A stretch of 64,000 bases of DNA from Diadema setosum (taxonomy: Eukaryota > Echinodermata > Echinoidea > Diadematoida > Diadematidae): the NCBI GenBank assembly GCA_033980235.1, contig CM067075.1, positions 31,485,385 through 31,549,384 on the forward strand, read 5' to 3'. Under the pieces are notes generated by a model. The model was not told the DNA's origin, did not search any database, and saw only the letters and a program-made list of their open reading frames with translations. Below, one piece after another: positions 11,125 to 22,710 of the stretch. How positions within the stretch are numbered: the first letter of the stretch is position 1; each line of letters starts with the position of its first letter. Position numbers and translations under genes: made by a program.

Positions 11125-14100
11125 ACCAATCGCCTGTCACATCCACAAGTAGGACCTATACATCTATACACTGCCTGAACTCAACAATAGACATGATAGA
11201 GCCTGTATCCCTCACACGATGGTACAGAAAATCCCATATAGCATTGTACACGCCACAAGTCCCTGCCACAGAAACGACCAAACAATGTCCAATTTCCCCC
11301 TCTTATCATGTGTGTTCACATAACACATTATACTGTAATGTATTGTGTTGTCTTGGACACATCGTCCTGCATGCATACCTCTTGTTTAACTAAGTGAATC
11401 CACTGCAGCTCAAATGGAAAAGGAACAAATACGATTACCGGTAATAATAGACTATCCCGGAAGTCGTTGCTCTATTTCGAAACGTATACAGAAATATTAA
11501 AAACAACTGCTATTCATGGCGCTCACTGCACCTCATTCTTCTACTCCATTGACCTGGATAATGTTCTGGTATTTGTTCCAAGACACACACTAATACAGAA
11601 GAGTATATAATAGACTACATTTAAAAACTCGCACAGAGGTTATCACAAACCAGAGAGAACAATCCCAAATAACAACAATGTTACCGTGTTTATTTGTGTG
11701 TGTATACTATAGGAGCATATATATGTATAATTGTATGTATGTACATTATGTAATATAAATGAAGGAACAAACTGGTAACACATTTTTGGCCAATAAAACA
11801 TGATTATTCGTCTCAAATTTTCGGCGTCCTAAACGCCTTTTTTCAGGAGTCTTGACAACTCATGCTTTATTGGTTTTATCCAGAGCCTGGCCTTGCAATA
11901 TATAATATGGATGTGACTCTTTAGTGCCCCTTGCCCCCCCCCCCCCCCCCTCAAAAAAACAAACAAACACACACACATACACACACACACACACAAGCAA
12001 GCAAAAAAAAAACATACAAAATTGCAATCGAACTTTCTGCAGCATTAACGTTAAAAGATAGTGAATTAATCAAAATGCAAAAAAAAAAAGTGCAGATTTC
12101 TGAATCTTGCAAACATCAAGGTGTGAACATGAATGACTATTTTACACGTGTACATTATTCACTCTTAGGAGACTCGGATCGAAGACGTCTTCCTGTTTGG
12201 ATTTCTGTTTCGTTTTCCTTTTCTCTCTCTCTCTCTCTCTTATCAAGATGACCACTAACAATTTTTTACATATTTATATAATTATTTACATATTGGTATA
12301 ATTAATGTTATGTACAGAATTTGAATTGATTAATGTTAGTTTCCTTTATTGTCACTTGAGCACTATTTTGATTCAAGTGCTATTTTTTTTTTTCGGTGGG
12401 GGGGGGGGGGTGGCTCCATGATATTATGCTTCACAAAGATCCGATATGTGACAACTGAACCGTACCTGAATGGGATTCCTGCATGACGTAGGTAACGTGT
12501 CGTAATTTCATCCCCTGTATAAAAATAGCATTTCGATTGACCGATTGATTTTGAAGGCTATGAAGAGGAAAGTCCGATTGTATTACTTTGGGGGACAGGC
12601 TTTGAGTGAAATTATTTACGATTTGAAAAAAACTCATAGGTCTATTGCTAGTTCATGTCTATGATTTTTGTGGATTTTTTTTAAATACAAAAACTGTTAA
12701 GAAAAAAATGAGAAGAAATCTGTGTGTATATCAATTGCTACAGATTAGTCACGCAAAAGGTCAGAATAGTTGTAAAAGATTCATAATGGCCATGTGTGTA
12801 GCCAGTGCTACTAGTAGATAAGTTGTTTTTGTTTTTATTTTTTGAGTGTATTTTGTTTTTTGTTTTTGTTTTTGTTTTTGTTTTTTTTTTTTTTTTTTTT
12901 TTTCTTTTTTCTTTTTTTCTGCACGCAGGATCGGAGGCCAGAGGAAAGCTCGGGCTCCCATTCCCGTTGATTATCGTTTACATAATGCAGGCTCATGTGC
13001 GTACACACGTGAAGATGTTTCGCAACATCTTCCACAGGCGCCTGTAGTATGGAGAGTGTTCGCCCCATTGCGATGCGATGCGTGAGCGTACCCTAGGCCC
13101 ATGGCTGTGGGACGGGCACGGCCGGGCGGCGGGGGCCCTGCTATGCTGCTGCTGCGACCGGCTGTAGCTGTCCGCCCACCACATGCAAACGAGGCGAGCT
13201 GGTCGAAGGATGGGCGTTTTGTTGACAGCAGAAATGAGTGTGTGTTTGACTATTTATCACCTATAATTAAGCAAATCCTGTTGATCCACGACTGAGAGAG
13301 GAGCTTTAGCTTATACCCAGTACAGTTTTGTGATATTTGGAATTCTGTTTTTCAAAGGGAATCTTACAAATCCGGGTAAGTAAAAAGCATCACACTATAT
13401 GATAATTGCACAGCGAGACAATGCGTTTCCCGTTTGTTTGCACTTTGCACTATGACTCTACCCGTGAATTTGGGCGCACGTAACAGTTAGACCCTGCATG
13501 CTGCACCTGGCTGGGCTGGGGCTGGGCCTTGGATCTGTTCAGCAAAATTATAAATTTTAATTGATGTTGTGATGATAGCCAAGGTCAGTGATGCAACACG
13601 ACTGAGAGAGCAGAGGTCTATTGGCTATATACTGAGACTACACTAACACATTAACATTAACAAGTTAACGACTGTATAATTATGGATATGTCCGCGCAAT
13701 AAGCATAGAAGGTAAACAATAACGAGGGTCAATTACATACATCAGGGATGCCAGGTTATTTCCTGTTTCAGTGCACTATGCAGTAAATATTACTTCCAAT
13801 ACAGTACAATAATATAACTTTTAGATAACTTTGCCCCGAAATTGCTTCAAACAAGCAATCTATTGCTGGCAGTGTACTTTCTGGATGTAGATATCTCAAG
13901 TTGTGGGAGTGTTACTGAACCAAATTGGTCATCAGGAAGTGTTGACATTCATTTCGTCACTCAAAACGGCTACTCATCGTGCTAAACAACTCTTTCGTCA
14001 TGATTGTGGGGGCTTGCTTGCTACCATTTCTAGACCTAGTGATGAATCTACATACATGGACTGACAAAAATGTGACGGTTTTGCAGGGAATAATTTTCCT

Positions 14101-14408
14101 GGTATCCCATGGCAATTTGGTATGCATGTTTACACCACTGCTTCACAAACTAACTTTTGTGTAGCAGTTTTCTTACATAGAAGTGTTCAGGATATCATTG
14201 AAGATATTTTTCACCAGCTGAAATTGCTAATCAAATTTGAGTTTGAAAATTATTCCCTGGTTTTGTCAGTCCATGTTACGTATGTTCACTGCTAAGTCTA
14301 AAGATATACTGGAGTGTAAAACTAGGCTCATTGATATTAGGCTCACCTGACATGGAACTTTGTAATGTAATTGTCTCTCCTGTAGTGTTGACCTTCAAGT
14401 GAGGCTGA
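11125..14408. other. Intergenic region upstream of PNPO
   Basis: Contains C-, CA- and T-rich simple repeats (11934-11995, 12215-12240, 12850-12912) and no recognisable exon. A short GC-rich block at about 13090-13200 stands out in otherwise AT-rich DNA and could be a promoter or 5' exon of PNPO, but nothing decisive is visible. The PNPO transcription start was not located. Confidence 0.5.
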
Positions 14409-14588
14409 ATGGTTGTCCCAACTGCTCTTGCCAACGTGTCGCGCCTGTCTGCTCCGAGACTTCTCTGTTGCTCCGTCATCAAGAGGAACTTTCGCTCAGC
14501 CTCTCATCTCAGAGACTCACAGTCCCAAGACAACATGCCGACAGACGCTAACGGGATCGACGTGGCTGGTATGCGAAAGGCATACAAG
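14409..14588 (+). CDS. PNPO: PNPO exon 1 (N-terminal extension)
   Basis: ATG at 14409; 60 codons; donor 'TACAAG|GTACCC' in phase 0. It encodes the basic N-terminal region with [19 protein letters not shown], then MRKAYK, matching the 'MRKSYR'-type start of the conserved part. Alternative starts are Met43 and Met54. Confidence 0.85.
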
Positions 14589-17500
14589 GTACCCAAGCTG
14601 CATAAAATTTTTACTTTTAAGATCATTGTGTTCAAAATACGTAACACGAAAACAGCAAATGGGAGGGGGGATGGGCAGTGAGTGATGAAATCAAATGCAT
14701 AGCATATTGATCTTTGCTTTGATAAAAATAAACTCTTGAGACAAGTTGCCAACCAGTTCACTCAAATGCAAACTGTTCTGTGAATCATGATATTGCTATC
14801 AATTATTATTAATTATTATTTTAAAATAATGTCATCTCTTCTACAGAGCATGGGCTATATCATAATGTGGTCAAAAGTCAAATTTAATGACTGGAGCACA
14901 ATAAAAAAAACCCAAAAAAACCCAGAAATGTTTCCATGCCTCACCTCCCAAGTCTCCCATCAATTTGAACACTTACTGACAAAAATACCAGTACCTGTAA
15001 TGTGTTTGATTCAGCAACCACAAGGTCATTACTAATACTATCACTAGAGAGTAACAAGACCATATGTCATGTTTCATAAGGAAATAAAGTTACAATTTGT
15101 GCACAGGTCAATCAGGGACTAGTGAGACCACTCTCTAATGAACTTAATGTGTGGAGGGTTTATATTGTTTGCCTATCCCCCATCCATCTTCCTCCTAAAT
15201 CCACAATCCTGTTACAGGCTGGCCACCAAGCCTTCACAGAGGGTGACCTCACATCTCTAGACCCCATCACTCAGTTCTCCAGCTGGTTCAAAGCCGCCTG
15301 TGAAGCCACGGAAAACTCCAAGACAGAGGCCAATGCAATGACCATTGCCACAGCGTCAAAGTGAGTGTCGCAATCGATGATGTACCACCAAGTAGGTGAA
15401 GCCACCACTGGAGCCCTAAAGTAGCATGAATTCAGACATTAGCATGATTTCAGTTTGTGGTAGTATCATGCATAGATAGGATAAGTACTCGTTCCTGCTT
15501 GCTCTGTGGACTAATTACCTCCGCCAAGAGAGGAGGAGGTTAAGTGATCATCGGCATTGGTTTGTCTGTTTGCAAAATGACTCAAAAAGTTGTAATTGGA
15601 TTTGAATGAAACTTGCAGAAAAATTTGATGGTAACATTGGGGGAACAGCTTATTAAATTTTGGCATTGATTTGGAAATTTTCATTTTGTTTTGATAGATT
15701 TTTTATATTTTGGCACTTAAGGTCAATGAACTTTTGTTTCTAGCTGCTCTGTGGTAAGGCGCCACACATGTACAGCTGGAAACGGATCACGTAACAAAAA
15801 GCTTATGTAAATGTACATATTGGGAAATTCCATGCGTGTATGGAAGAGAGTTGTTGGCTTGGCGGAGGTCAAGGCTCTCTGAGTGTTTTAGAACTAGTTT
15901 TTGTAACTTTGACTTGCTTTAAACTGTGGCAGACTTGTATTGGCATCTCACAGACTTGATGATGTAAATAATGATGCACAACCAGCTGCAGATGAAGTTA
16001 ACTTTTTTAGAAGTTCACATACAGAAGAAAAGTAAGTTTTGTTGACTTCCATGAGCAGTTGATTGTATATAATTTATTTTGTATGGTAGTAATGGAAGAT
16101 AGAAAGATACCTCTTCTCAAAGGACTCAGGTCTGATAACTTAAAGTGCCCACATGGGCTTTAGAGAAGATGATGTGCTACATAGTACTAAACCGACAAGT
16201 TTACAGCTAACATCTTTGTGAGGACTCGCAGTTATTGATTTGAAGAGATCTAGTAGGACATCTGAACAGAGTTTTCAAGCTTACCTCTCCCTGTTTCTCT
16301 TTTTGACAGAGATGGAAGGCCCTCTGCCAGGATGGTTCTCTTGAAAGGATACGATGAGACTGGGTTCAAGTTTTACACAAACTACGAGAGCAGGAAAGGA
16401 AAAGAACTTGTAAGTTATCACCCCCCCCCCCCCCATCCCCTCCGTCAGCTTGTCAGTTCAGTAAGAGATATGTATACAGTTGAAGAGTCCAAAGTAATAA
16501 GTTATTTAAAAAATAAGAATTTACCAATCTAGGTGAATGATAGCTGAGTGTGAGCCAGAGTCTGTAAAACCATCTCAGCAGTGTGGCTTCATGTAATGCA
16601 ATAAAAACAGCTCCCTGCAAGCATTCAGTAAATTGAATCTATATAATGTGTTTTAAATCTTCATTAATTTTTACTGATGATTAGCAGATCTGCCGAGGGA
16701 CTCCTTTGCTTTATGTCTAAGGGACAAAGAGTATGTTGTGGTGTATTGCTGAAACCTGTTTTGTGGTTTTTGTTTCTACTTGTTATGTTGTGTCCATGTA
16801 TGTGGTGTTGTGGCAATAGTTCTTTAAATTCTAATCAGTTTCCAACCATCATAAGGGAAATGGCCTTAGTTGAAATTCTTAAATAATTAGTGAACAACAA
16901 AAGTCTGCGCAGAAAAAATTTCATTTGATTTATGGTGGTGATGACAATTTAGCAGATTTCAAATGCTGTAACAGTGGCGGTGTCACAGTAACCAAGATTT
17001 CTAATCGTTTTTACAGATGGAAAACCCATTTGCAGCCCTTGTGTTCTACTGGGACTTCCAGAGTCGCTCAGTAAGTACAGGATGATGTGACAGGCAAAAG
17101 CCATACCATGATACATGCACCATATCGTGTTTTACTTACAGTCAACCTTGCCTAAGTCAAATCTATTTGGACTGAAGGAATAGCTTTGACTTTAAATAGA
17201 GAAAATTAAACATATCAGGGATAAAATCAATACCTGTAAAATATAAAGAGGACTTGAAAAGACCTTTGACTTAGGCGATTATTCAGTTTATGCGAGGTCA
17301 ACTTAAGCAAGGTTGACTATACCTCATTCGATCAATCCTCAATTTTGATTGGTTGAAATCAGGGGCATAATTCAATAGTTGCTTGCAGCCTCCTGGTACA
17401 CAAACTGTAGCGCTCATAGCATTCATAGCACTCGTAGTGTGCCTTTCAAGTACATGCAGGTATTCTCACGTGGTCATTATTGGACGTCTGCCGGCTTACG

Positions 17501-20195
17501 CGATCTGTCATGGATATTTATGCAAACGAAATTTGCATACACCACGGACTAAATTCAAACTAACTTAATGAACTTTGGCCATAGTGTCTCTGCAAAAAGT
17601 GATGATAGTTGCAGAGGAATTGCAGACAACTTTCATAATTTCACATCATGTCGTACATATCGTCATTTAAGTTGCTACTAAACCCATAGTGTTCGAGACA
17701 ACTTAATGCTCTTCTCATTATCAACAGATGATATATTTATGAAATTTATTGTGGTCCTTGAGCATATAAACCATTACTCTGAAAAACCCAGTACAAATTA
17801 CCCTGAACAAGGATGATGGTATTGTAGACTTGCATATTCCAGTAATGTAGCTGTGTATTTCCATTGCAATACATGTACCAGCTTGCTTAACATGTTCTCC
17901 TGTGTGGAATCTATGCAGGCTTTCTGCTTTTGTTCTGCTTCTGTGAGCACCCAATTCTGCATTTTTATGGTGAAGCTGCTGCAAGTGCATGTATGTCATC
18001 GTCCTTGTTCATTGTGATTTGTTACAAATTTTGAAAGTATTCTTTTTCTTATCACAGTCACTATAAATTATGTCACCCTCTACCTTGTATAACCAATTTA
18101 TAGATGTTCAAATGCATATGTCAAAATATCATCGAGAGTTCTCTTTTAAACATAATGATATTTATTAATTTTCTAGATCAGAATTGAAGGCCCAGTTGTC
18201 AGGCTGACAGAGGAGGAATCGACAGAGTACTTTCACTCGCGGCCCAAAGCCAGTCAGATTGGTGCAGTTGTCAGCAATCAAAGCACTCCCATTGAGAACA
18301 GAGATGTAAGTACACTGTATTTAGAGAATTAGTCAAGTTTTAATAGTGGAAAATTGAGCAAAGAAAATGGGATTCCATCAGGATTCGAACCCGAGACCTC
18401 CGCATGCTAGCCAGGTGCTCTACCAACTGAGCTATAGAAAGACCTAGTTCAGTGTTTGTCCCAGAAACCCTAAATTCTAAATGCTCGAATGGTCAGAAGC
18501 TATAGCAGTGTGCTTGTGTGTGACACACACACGTACACACTTGAACCTGGCATAAACCCAAAGGATTCAACTCGGGGATAAATGGGAGGGATCACCAAAG
18601 TGATGTAGCTTTTGATACTTATCAGCTTAAACCTCAGCACTTTAAAGTTTGTTTCCTCTTCTCAGGTTCTGTATCTTTAACCTGTCTAATTGTCTACCAC
18701 AACTAAAAGACAAATTGGAGGGAGATCTCTGTCCTCATCTGGCATGAAAATTGAGTCAGTCAACAATAACAACAACAATAAGATGTTGTTATATCGGGTA
18801 ACAAGAGCTAGATAGCTTTAGGGTGGTGAGATACACAGGGCAAAGTCTGTGGTCTTTTTTTTTTTTAAACAGTGTGCATTATCTTTAGTATCTCCATGAG
18901 ACAGGACAAAGATTCTGACCAGACTAATTCTTGTAAATGTGAAAATATTTCATGCATAGGGTTTGTAAGTAAATGCTCACAACTTATGAAAGAAATCATG
19001 CTTTAATATCTTTTTCGTTATCTGACATGACAGGTACTTACCAAGAAAGATGAGCAGCTCAAAGAGCAGTACAAGGATGAGGCTAGTGTGATTCCAAGAC
19101 CTTCATGTTGGTATGTACCACTGAACGTATGCGTCTCAGGAGTCTTAGCTTTACAGGCAGCCTTCCTCAAGACCAGGTGTTCAATGCTGTATTTATTACC
19201 TCTGCCAAGGGAGGAGGTTATGTTTTTATTAAAATGTATGCTGTTGGTTTGTTTGTCTGTGTGCAAAATACATGTAGCTCAAAAAGTTGTGAATGGAGTT
19301 GGGTGAAACTTACGGGAAAGATTAACAATGACACAAGAAACAGATGATTAAATTTTGATAGTGATCCGGGAATTTTTTATGGATTTTATGAAGGATTTTC
19401 AATATTTTAGTAGGTAGGGTCAGTGAACTTGGGAGTTCAAGCTGCGCGTATTTGAGGTTTGCATGCACGCACTAAAGTGCGTGCTCTAGTTTCAGCTAGA
19501 TTAAAGCGCACCACGCAGCTTAGGGGTGATGACATAATAAATAAGGCTTCTATATTGGGAATTAGGGCGATTTATGGGCATGCATGCATATGGGTGGAAA
19601 TCACTGATCTCTATGGAAGAACAAGATCATTGGTGGAAATTAGCTGCCTGGCGGAGGTCTGCACTTTCAGTGTGCTTCTCTAGTTTATTTTGAGTTCCAT
19701 GTGTCTTTCTTGCAGTTTGGGCCATTGCAAGACTGGGTGCACTGTACAGTTTAGTGAGTGTTAATAATAATGTGCTTTTGTAGTACTTGCTTTGATTTTT
19801 ATGAACGCAGAGGCAGTAAAGGGCAACTGAAATCACAGCTTTGATGTTCAGACGCCACAAGCTATGAGGAAGTGTTTATGATTTATATTTTTCCCCGAGT
19901 TATAGAGGACAAATATTTTATGAGGAAATTGTTGAAAGAATGTCTCCCCCCCCCCCCTTTTTAGTCACATGAGACAAAGGCTCAAGTGAGTTATTGCGAT
20001 CATTCATTCCTTTCATTTTTCTCCCTCAGGGGTGGTTTCAAAGTGATTCCCGAGATGATGGAGTTCTGGCAGGGGCAGAGTAACCGGCTCCACGATCGCA
20101 TCGTCTTCCGCCGGCCAGCAGAGGGCGAGGTGCCGGATGGCAAACTCCTCCACCAGGGAGAGAACGGCTGGGTCTATGAACGTCTTGCACCCTGA
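14409..20195 (+). CDS. PNPO: Pyridoxine-5'-phosphate oxidase, complete, seven exons, 282 aa
   Basis: Exons 14409-14588, 15218-15360, 16310-16409, 17017-17070, 18177-18305, 19034-19110 and 20030-20195 join in frame to 849 nt. The enzyme uses FMN and oxygen to oxidise pyridoxine or pyridoxamine 5'-phosphate to pyridoxal 5'-phosphate, the last step of vitamin B6 salvage. The family signatures are all present in order: TSLDPITQF, the FMN-site [13 protein letters not shown] and [21 protein letters not shown], the RIEGPV strand, [13 protein letters not shown], and the C-terminal [18 protein letters not shown]...YERLAP. It is about 20 residues longer than human PNPO (261 aa). The extra N-terminus (about residues 1-40) is rich in Arg, Ser and Leu with few acids, resembling a mitochondrial presequence. 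A downstream Met at residue 43 could give a cytosolic form; both points are inference. No disabling change is seen. Confidence 0.95.
15218..15360 (+). CDS. PNPO: PNPO exon 2
   Basis: The acceptor 'ctgttacag' ends at 15217 and the donor 'TCAAA|GTGAGTG' is at 15361. It encodes the helix and first strand: [18 protein letters not shown] and [11 protein letters not shown]. Confidence 0.93.
15514..15900. repeat. Dispersed 'cctccgccaag' repeat, copy in PNPO intron 2
   Basis: Begins 'attacctccgccaagag' and ends 'cttggcggaggtcaaggc...agaactag'. The ends form an 11-bp inverted pair (15518-15528 and 15858-15868). The body has 'tttgtctgtttgcaaaatgactcaaaaagtt' wording also found in the 19195-19686 copy. 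Non-coding short element. Confidence 0.75.
16310..16409 (+). CDS. PNPO: PNPO exon 3 (FMN-binding motifs)
   Basis: The acceptor 'ttttgacag' ends at 16309 and the donor 'GAACTT|GTAAGT' is at 16410. It encodes [18 protein letters not shown] and [12 protein letters not shown], the main FMN phosphate- and ring-binding segments. Confidence 0.95.
17017..17070 (+). CDS. PNPO: PNPO exon 4
   Basis: The acceptor 'gtttttacag' ends at 17016 and the donor 'CGCTCA|GTAAGT' is at 17071. The 18 codons are [18 protein letters not shown], a conserved beta strand of the split barrel. Confidence 0.95.
18177..18305 (+). CDS. PNPO: PNPO exon 5
   Basis: The acceptor 'attttctag' ends at 18176 and the donor 'AGAGAT|GTAAGT' is at 18306. 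It encodes [14 protein letters not shown] and the substrate-site segment [17 protein letters not shown]. Confidence 0.95.
18369..18443 (-). repeat. tRNA-derived SINE head (tRNA-like, not a working tRNA)
   Basis: On the minus strand an A box (TAGCTCAGTTGGTAGAG) at 18434-18418 and a B box (GGTTCGAATCC) at 18391-18381 are correctly spaced, with an AGC-like anticodon region. The acceptor and anticodon stems do not pair, so this is a tRNA-derived retroposon or pseudogene. It lies in PNPO intron 5. Confidence 0.7.
19034..19110 (+). CDS. PNPO: PNPO exon 6
   Basis: The acceptor 'catgacag' ends at 19033 and the donor 'TGTTG|GTATGT' is at 19111. It encodes the charged linker helix ([16 protein letters not shown]) and PRPSCW, with Trp split across the junction. 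Confidence 0.93.
19195..19686. repeat. Dispersed 'cctctgccaag' repeat, copy in PNPO intron 6
   Basis: Same family as 15514-15900: it begins 'attacctctgccaagg' and ends 'ctggcggaggtctgcac...tctctag', with the 'gtttgtctg.gtgcaaaat' body. It is longer and differs internally. The open frames across it are incidental. Confidence 0.75.
20030..20195 (+). CDS. PNPO: PNPO exon 7 and stop
   Basis: The acceptor 'ctccctcag' ends at 20029 and the TGA stop is at 20193-20195. It encodes [28 protein letters not shown] and the invariant C-terminus YERLAP, which closes the active site in this family. Confidence 0.95.
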
Positions 20196-21870
20196 GGACA
20201 ACAGCTCCACCTTCAAATGTACTAGGAACTATCAAACTTTTTCAGTGAATGTTAAATCATCAATGGCTTTGATGGGACTGTGTAGTCTGTGGATCATGGA
20301 TGGATTTGTTAATGACGATGTAGTCAATGACGCCATACAATTTTGCAAATCTGGAACTGACCCTGCGGTCGAACAGTCTCGGGAAATTCTAGGTTGTCAC
20401 AAAGTCCTGACTAATGACTGATCATTGTTTTAAAAACTAATATATACCATGCGTGTGTCATTAGTAAGAGCTTGTAACTACTAGCAATTTGGTTTGTTGG
20501 TGTGTGATAAGCCCTGCCTGTGATCCTGAGCCTGGATGCATCAATCATATGATATACAATGGACAGAAACATCGGATGGTGCAGAAAAGGATTAATGGGT
20601 TTATAATGATGGTTGACAGATGTATAATGTGTAGATAAATTTCAATCTGCACATTCCCTTATGCCATACCCTAAAAATGTCCGTAGACACTTATAAAAAC
20701 ACAATCTAATTGGCATTTATTCGCGACAGGAATTGCTGGTATGGCTTGTAGACAGTCAGTACCTGGAGTGGTTATGATACATGGGCACTTATAGTTGCAC
20801 TGTAGTGGTTTTAGTATTATAGACCATAATACTGTAACCTGTGTTGGCCATAACTTCGGGCCTCTAGAAAATGAGGAGAAAAGATGTTTCAATTAACGGT
20901 TATGAAATGAGTTTGGTGCATTGCTGTGTCAGTTCCCCAAAAGATTACAGGTCACAATGAAGCAGTGATACTGTGAAATATGTGGGATTGCCTCCCCTTC
21001 CCCTCTCCCCTTTTTTCTCCTCCTTTGTGAAGAACATGGCATTCCATTAATACCATGCACGACTACTTGAACAGCTTGTAAAGTATATTCCATGCAGGTA
21101 TCTTGGTATGTCACAGTAAATTAAATTATCAGAGGTCAGGTTGTTTGCTTTTTTTATAATCATGTGACTTCAAATTGAACATTGATGTCTGTGCATATAT
21201 TAAGTTGATTGTGAGCATGGGCATCATGTTCCAGTTTTTGTTTTTAATCTCATCAGTATTATGTAATGTAGGACTGCCAATACCTGCAGAACATGCAGCA
21301 TTGACATTTAAAATAAAAACCCAGCATTCAGGTGCTCATTCATAACAGGTTTTGAAGGCAGAAGTAAATTTTGGTCATAAAATATAAGATTAGCACATGT
21401 ACAAACCATGTCTTATACGTGCAAACCTGAATTTTAGAAAAGAAATATGATTCGAAAGACATATATTTTGCCCCTTTTATTTATTATGGAGAAAAGAACA
21501 AGCTGAGAACAAGCTAAGAAATACAGTTGTAAAAAGACATTTAATGTCACAAGTAAAAGACTTACTGTATGTGTACTTCTTACCAAGCGTAGTGTGTGAA
21601 ATTGCATTAGTTGAAATGTGATACACCGATTCTCATGGGGCATAGATATGTGTATAAGTACAATATCGTAGTTCAATATTTTTTTTTTTTTTTTTGAGCA
21701 GAAAGTATGTGTGCATTCCAGTTAATTCAGCAGATTCTGTAAACATTGGCAATGTTCTACGGGTCAGGTCGGACAATTACATTATGATGTAAGACGGTAT
21801 AGTTTATCTGTGATTAATCACAAACTATCAGCAAGGAGAAAGTGACTTTGAAGTTCCTTAGAAACCATTC
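20196..21870. other. PNPO 3' UTR and downstream DNA
   Basis: No second gene is seen. A plausible polyadenylation signal (AATAAA) is at 21312-21317, which would give a 3' UTR of about 1.1 kb. This is a guess from one hexamer. Confidence 0.35.
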
Positions 21871-22710
21871 CAGCTAAACCATTCAATACTTATATGTAGC
21901 ATATCCTTTACAGGGATTGTATAGTATTGGTTAAGGTGTGATTCAGCTTTTAACTTTTTGTGGTAATTAGAAACCACTCCATGAAATTCAGTGTTGAAGA
22001 ACATTCAATTCTAAGGGGCACTGACAATTTATTTGATGAAAATCGGCTTTGAAATGACTGAGATATCCAAAAACAATGTTAAAGGGACTGTACAGTACTG
22101 GTTGAGGTAGGGATTCATGTTTTGAACACTCCAAAGTGAGATAATGAAAAGCCTCTTATGAAATATGAAAGAGCATGTAATTTTATGGATTCAACGTTTA
22201 TTTGATGAAAATTGTTTTTCAAATGGCTGAGATATCAAAAAAGTGCTAATAATAAAAGGCGACATGCCACAACTTTATTAGGATCTCTTTGTTTCACCTT
22301 GTTTTTGGATATATCAGCCATTTCAAAACCGATTTTCATCGAATAAACTTTTGATACCCCTTAGAACTGCATGCTCTTTGACATCACATAGAGTGGTTTC
22401 TGAATATCTCGCAAAACGTTAGGAGCTAAATCTACACCTCAACCAGAACTGTACACACCCTTTAAAGAAAGAGATCCTAATAAAAATCGTGGCCTATCGC
22501 ATTTAAGTAGGATCACTTTTTTGGATATCCCGGTCATTTCAAGACCAATTTTCATCAAATAAACCGTGAATTCATGAAAGAATTACATGTTCCTTCAGAT
22601 TTCATGAGAGGTTTCTCATTATTTCACAAACACATCACACACAAAACAGTTGCAAAGCTGCAGCCCCATCTTAACCGAAACTGTACCATCCCTTAACATG
22701 TTGAGGACCA
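21870..22710. repeat. Dispersed repeat family, downstream copies
   Basis: Tandem and inverted copies of the family at 3105-4060: 'aaagggactgtacagtactgg', 'gagataatgaaaagcctcttatgaaatatgaaagagcatg', 'ttgatgaaaatcgg' and reverse phrases such as 'catcaaataaac'. Repeats alternate in orientation every ~200-350 bp. No protein. Confidence 0.7.

Noticed and set aside
12761..13068. Open frames across the poly-T tract
   Set aside because: They are Phe or Lys runs from a homopolymer.
18369..18443. Functional tRNA-Ala gene on the minus strand
   Set aside because: Promoter boxes only; stems fail to pair. Better read as a tRNA-derived SINE.
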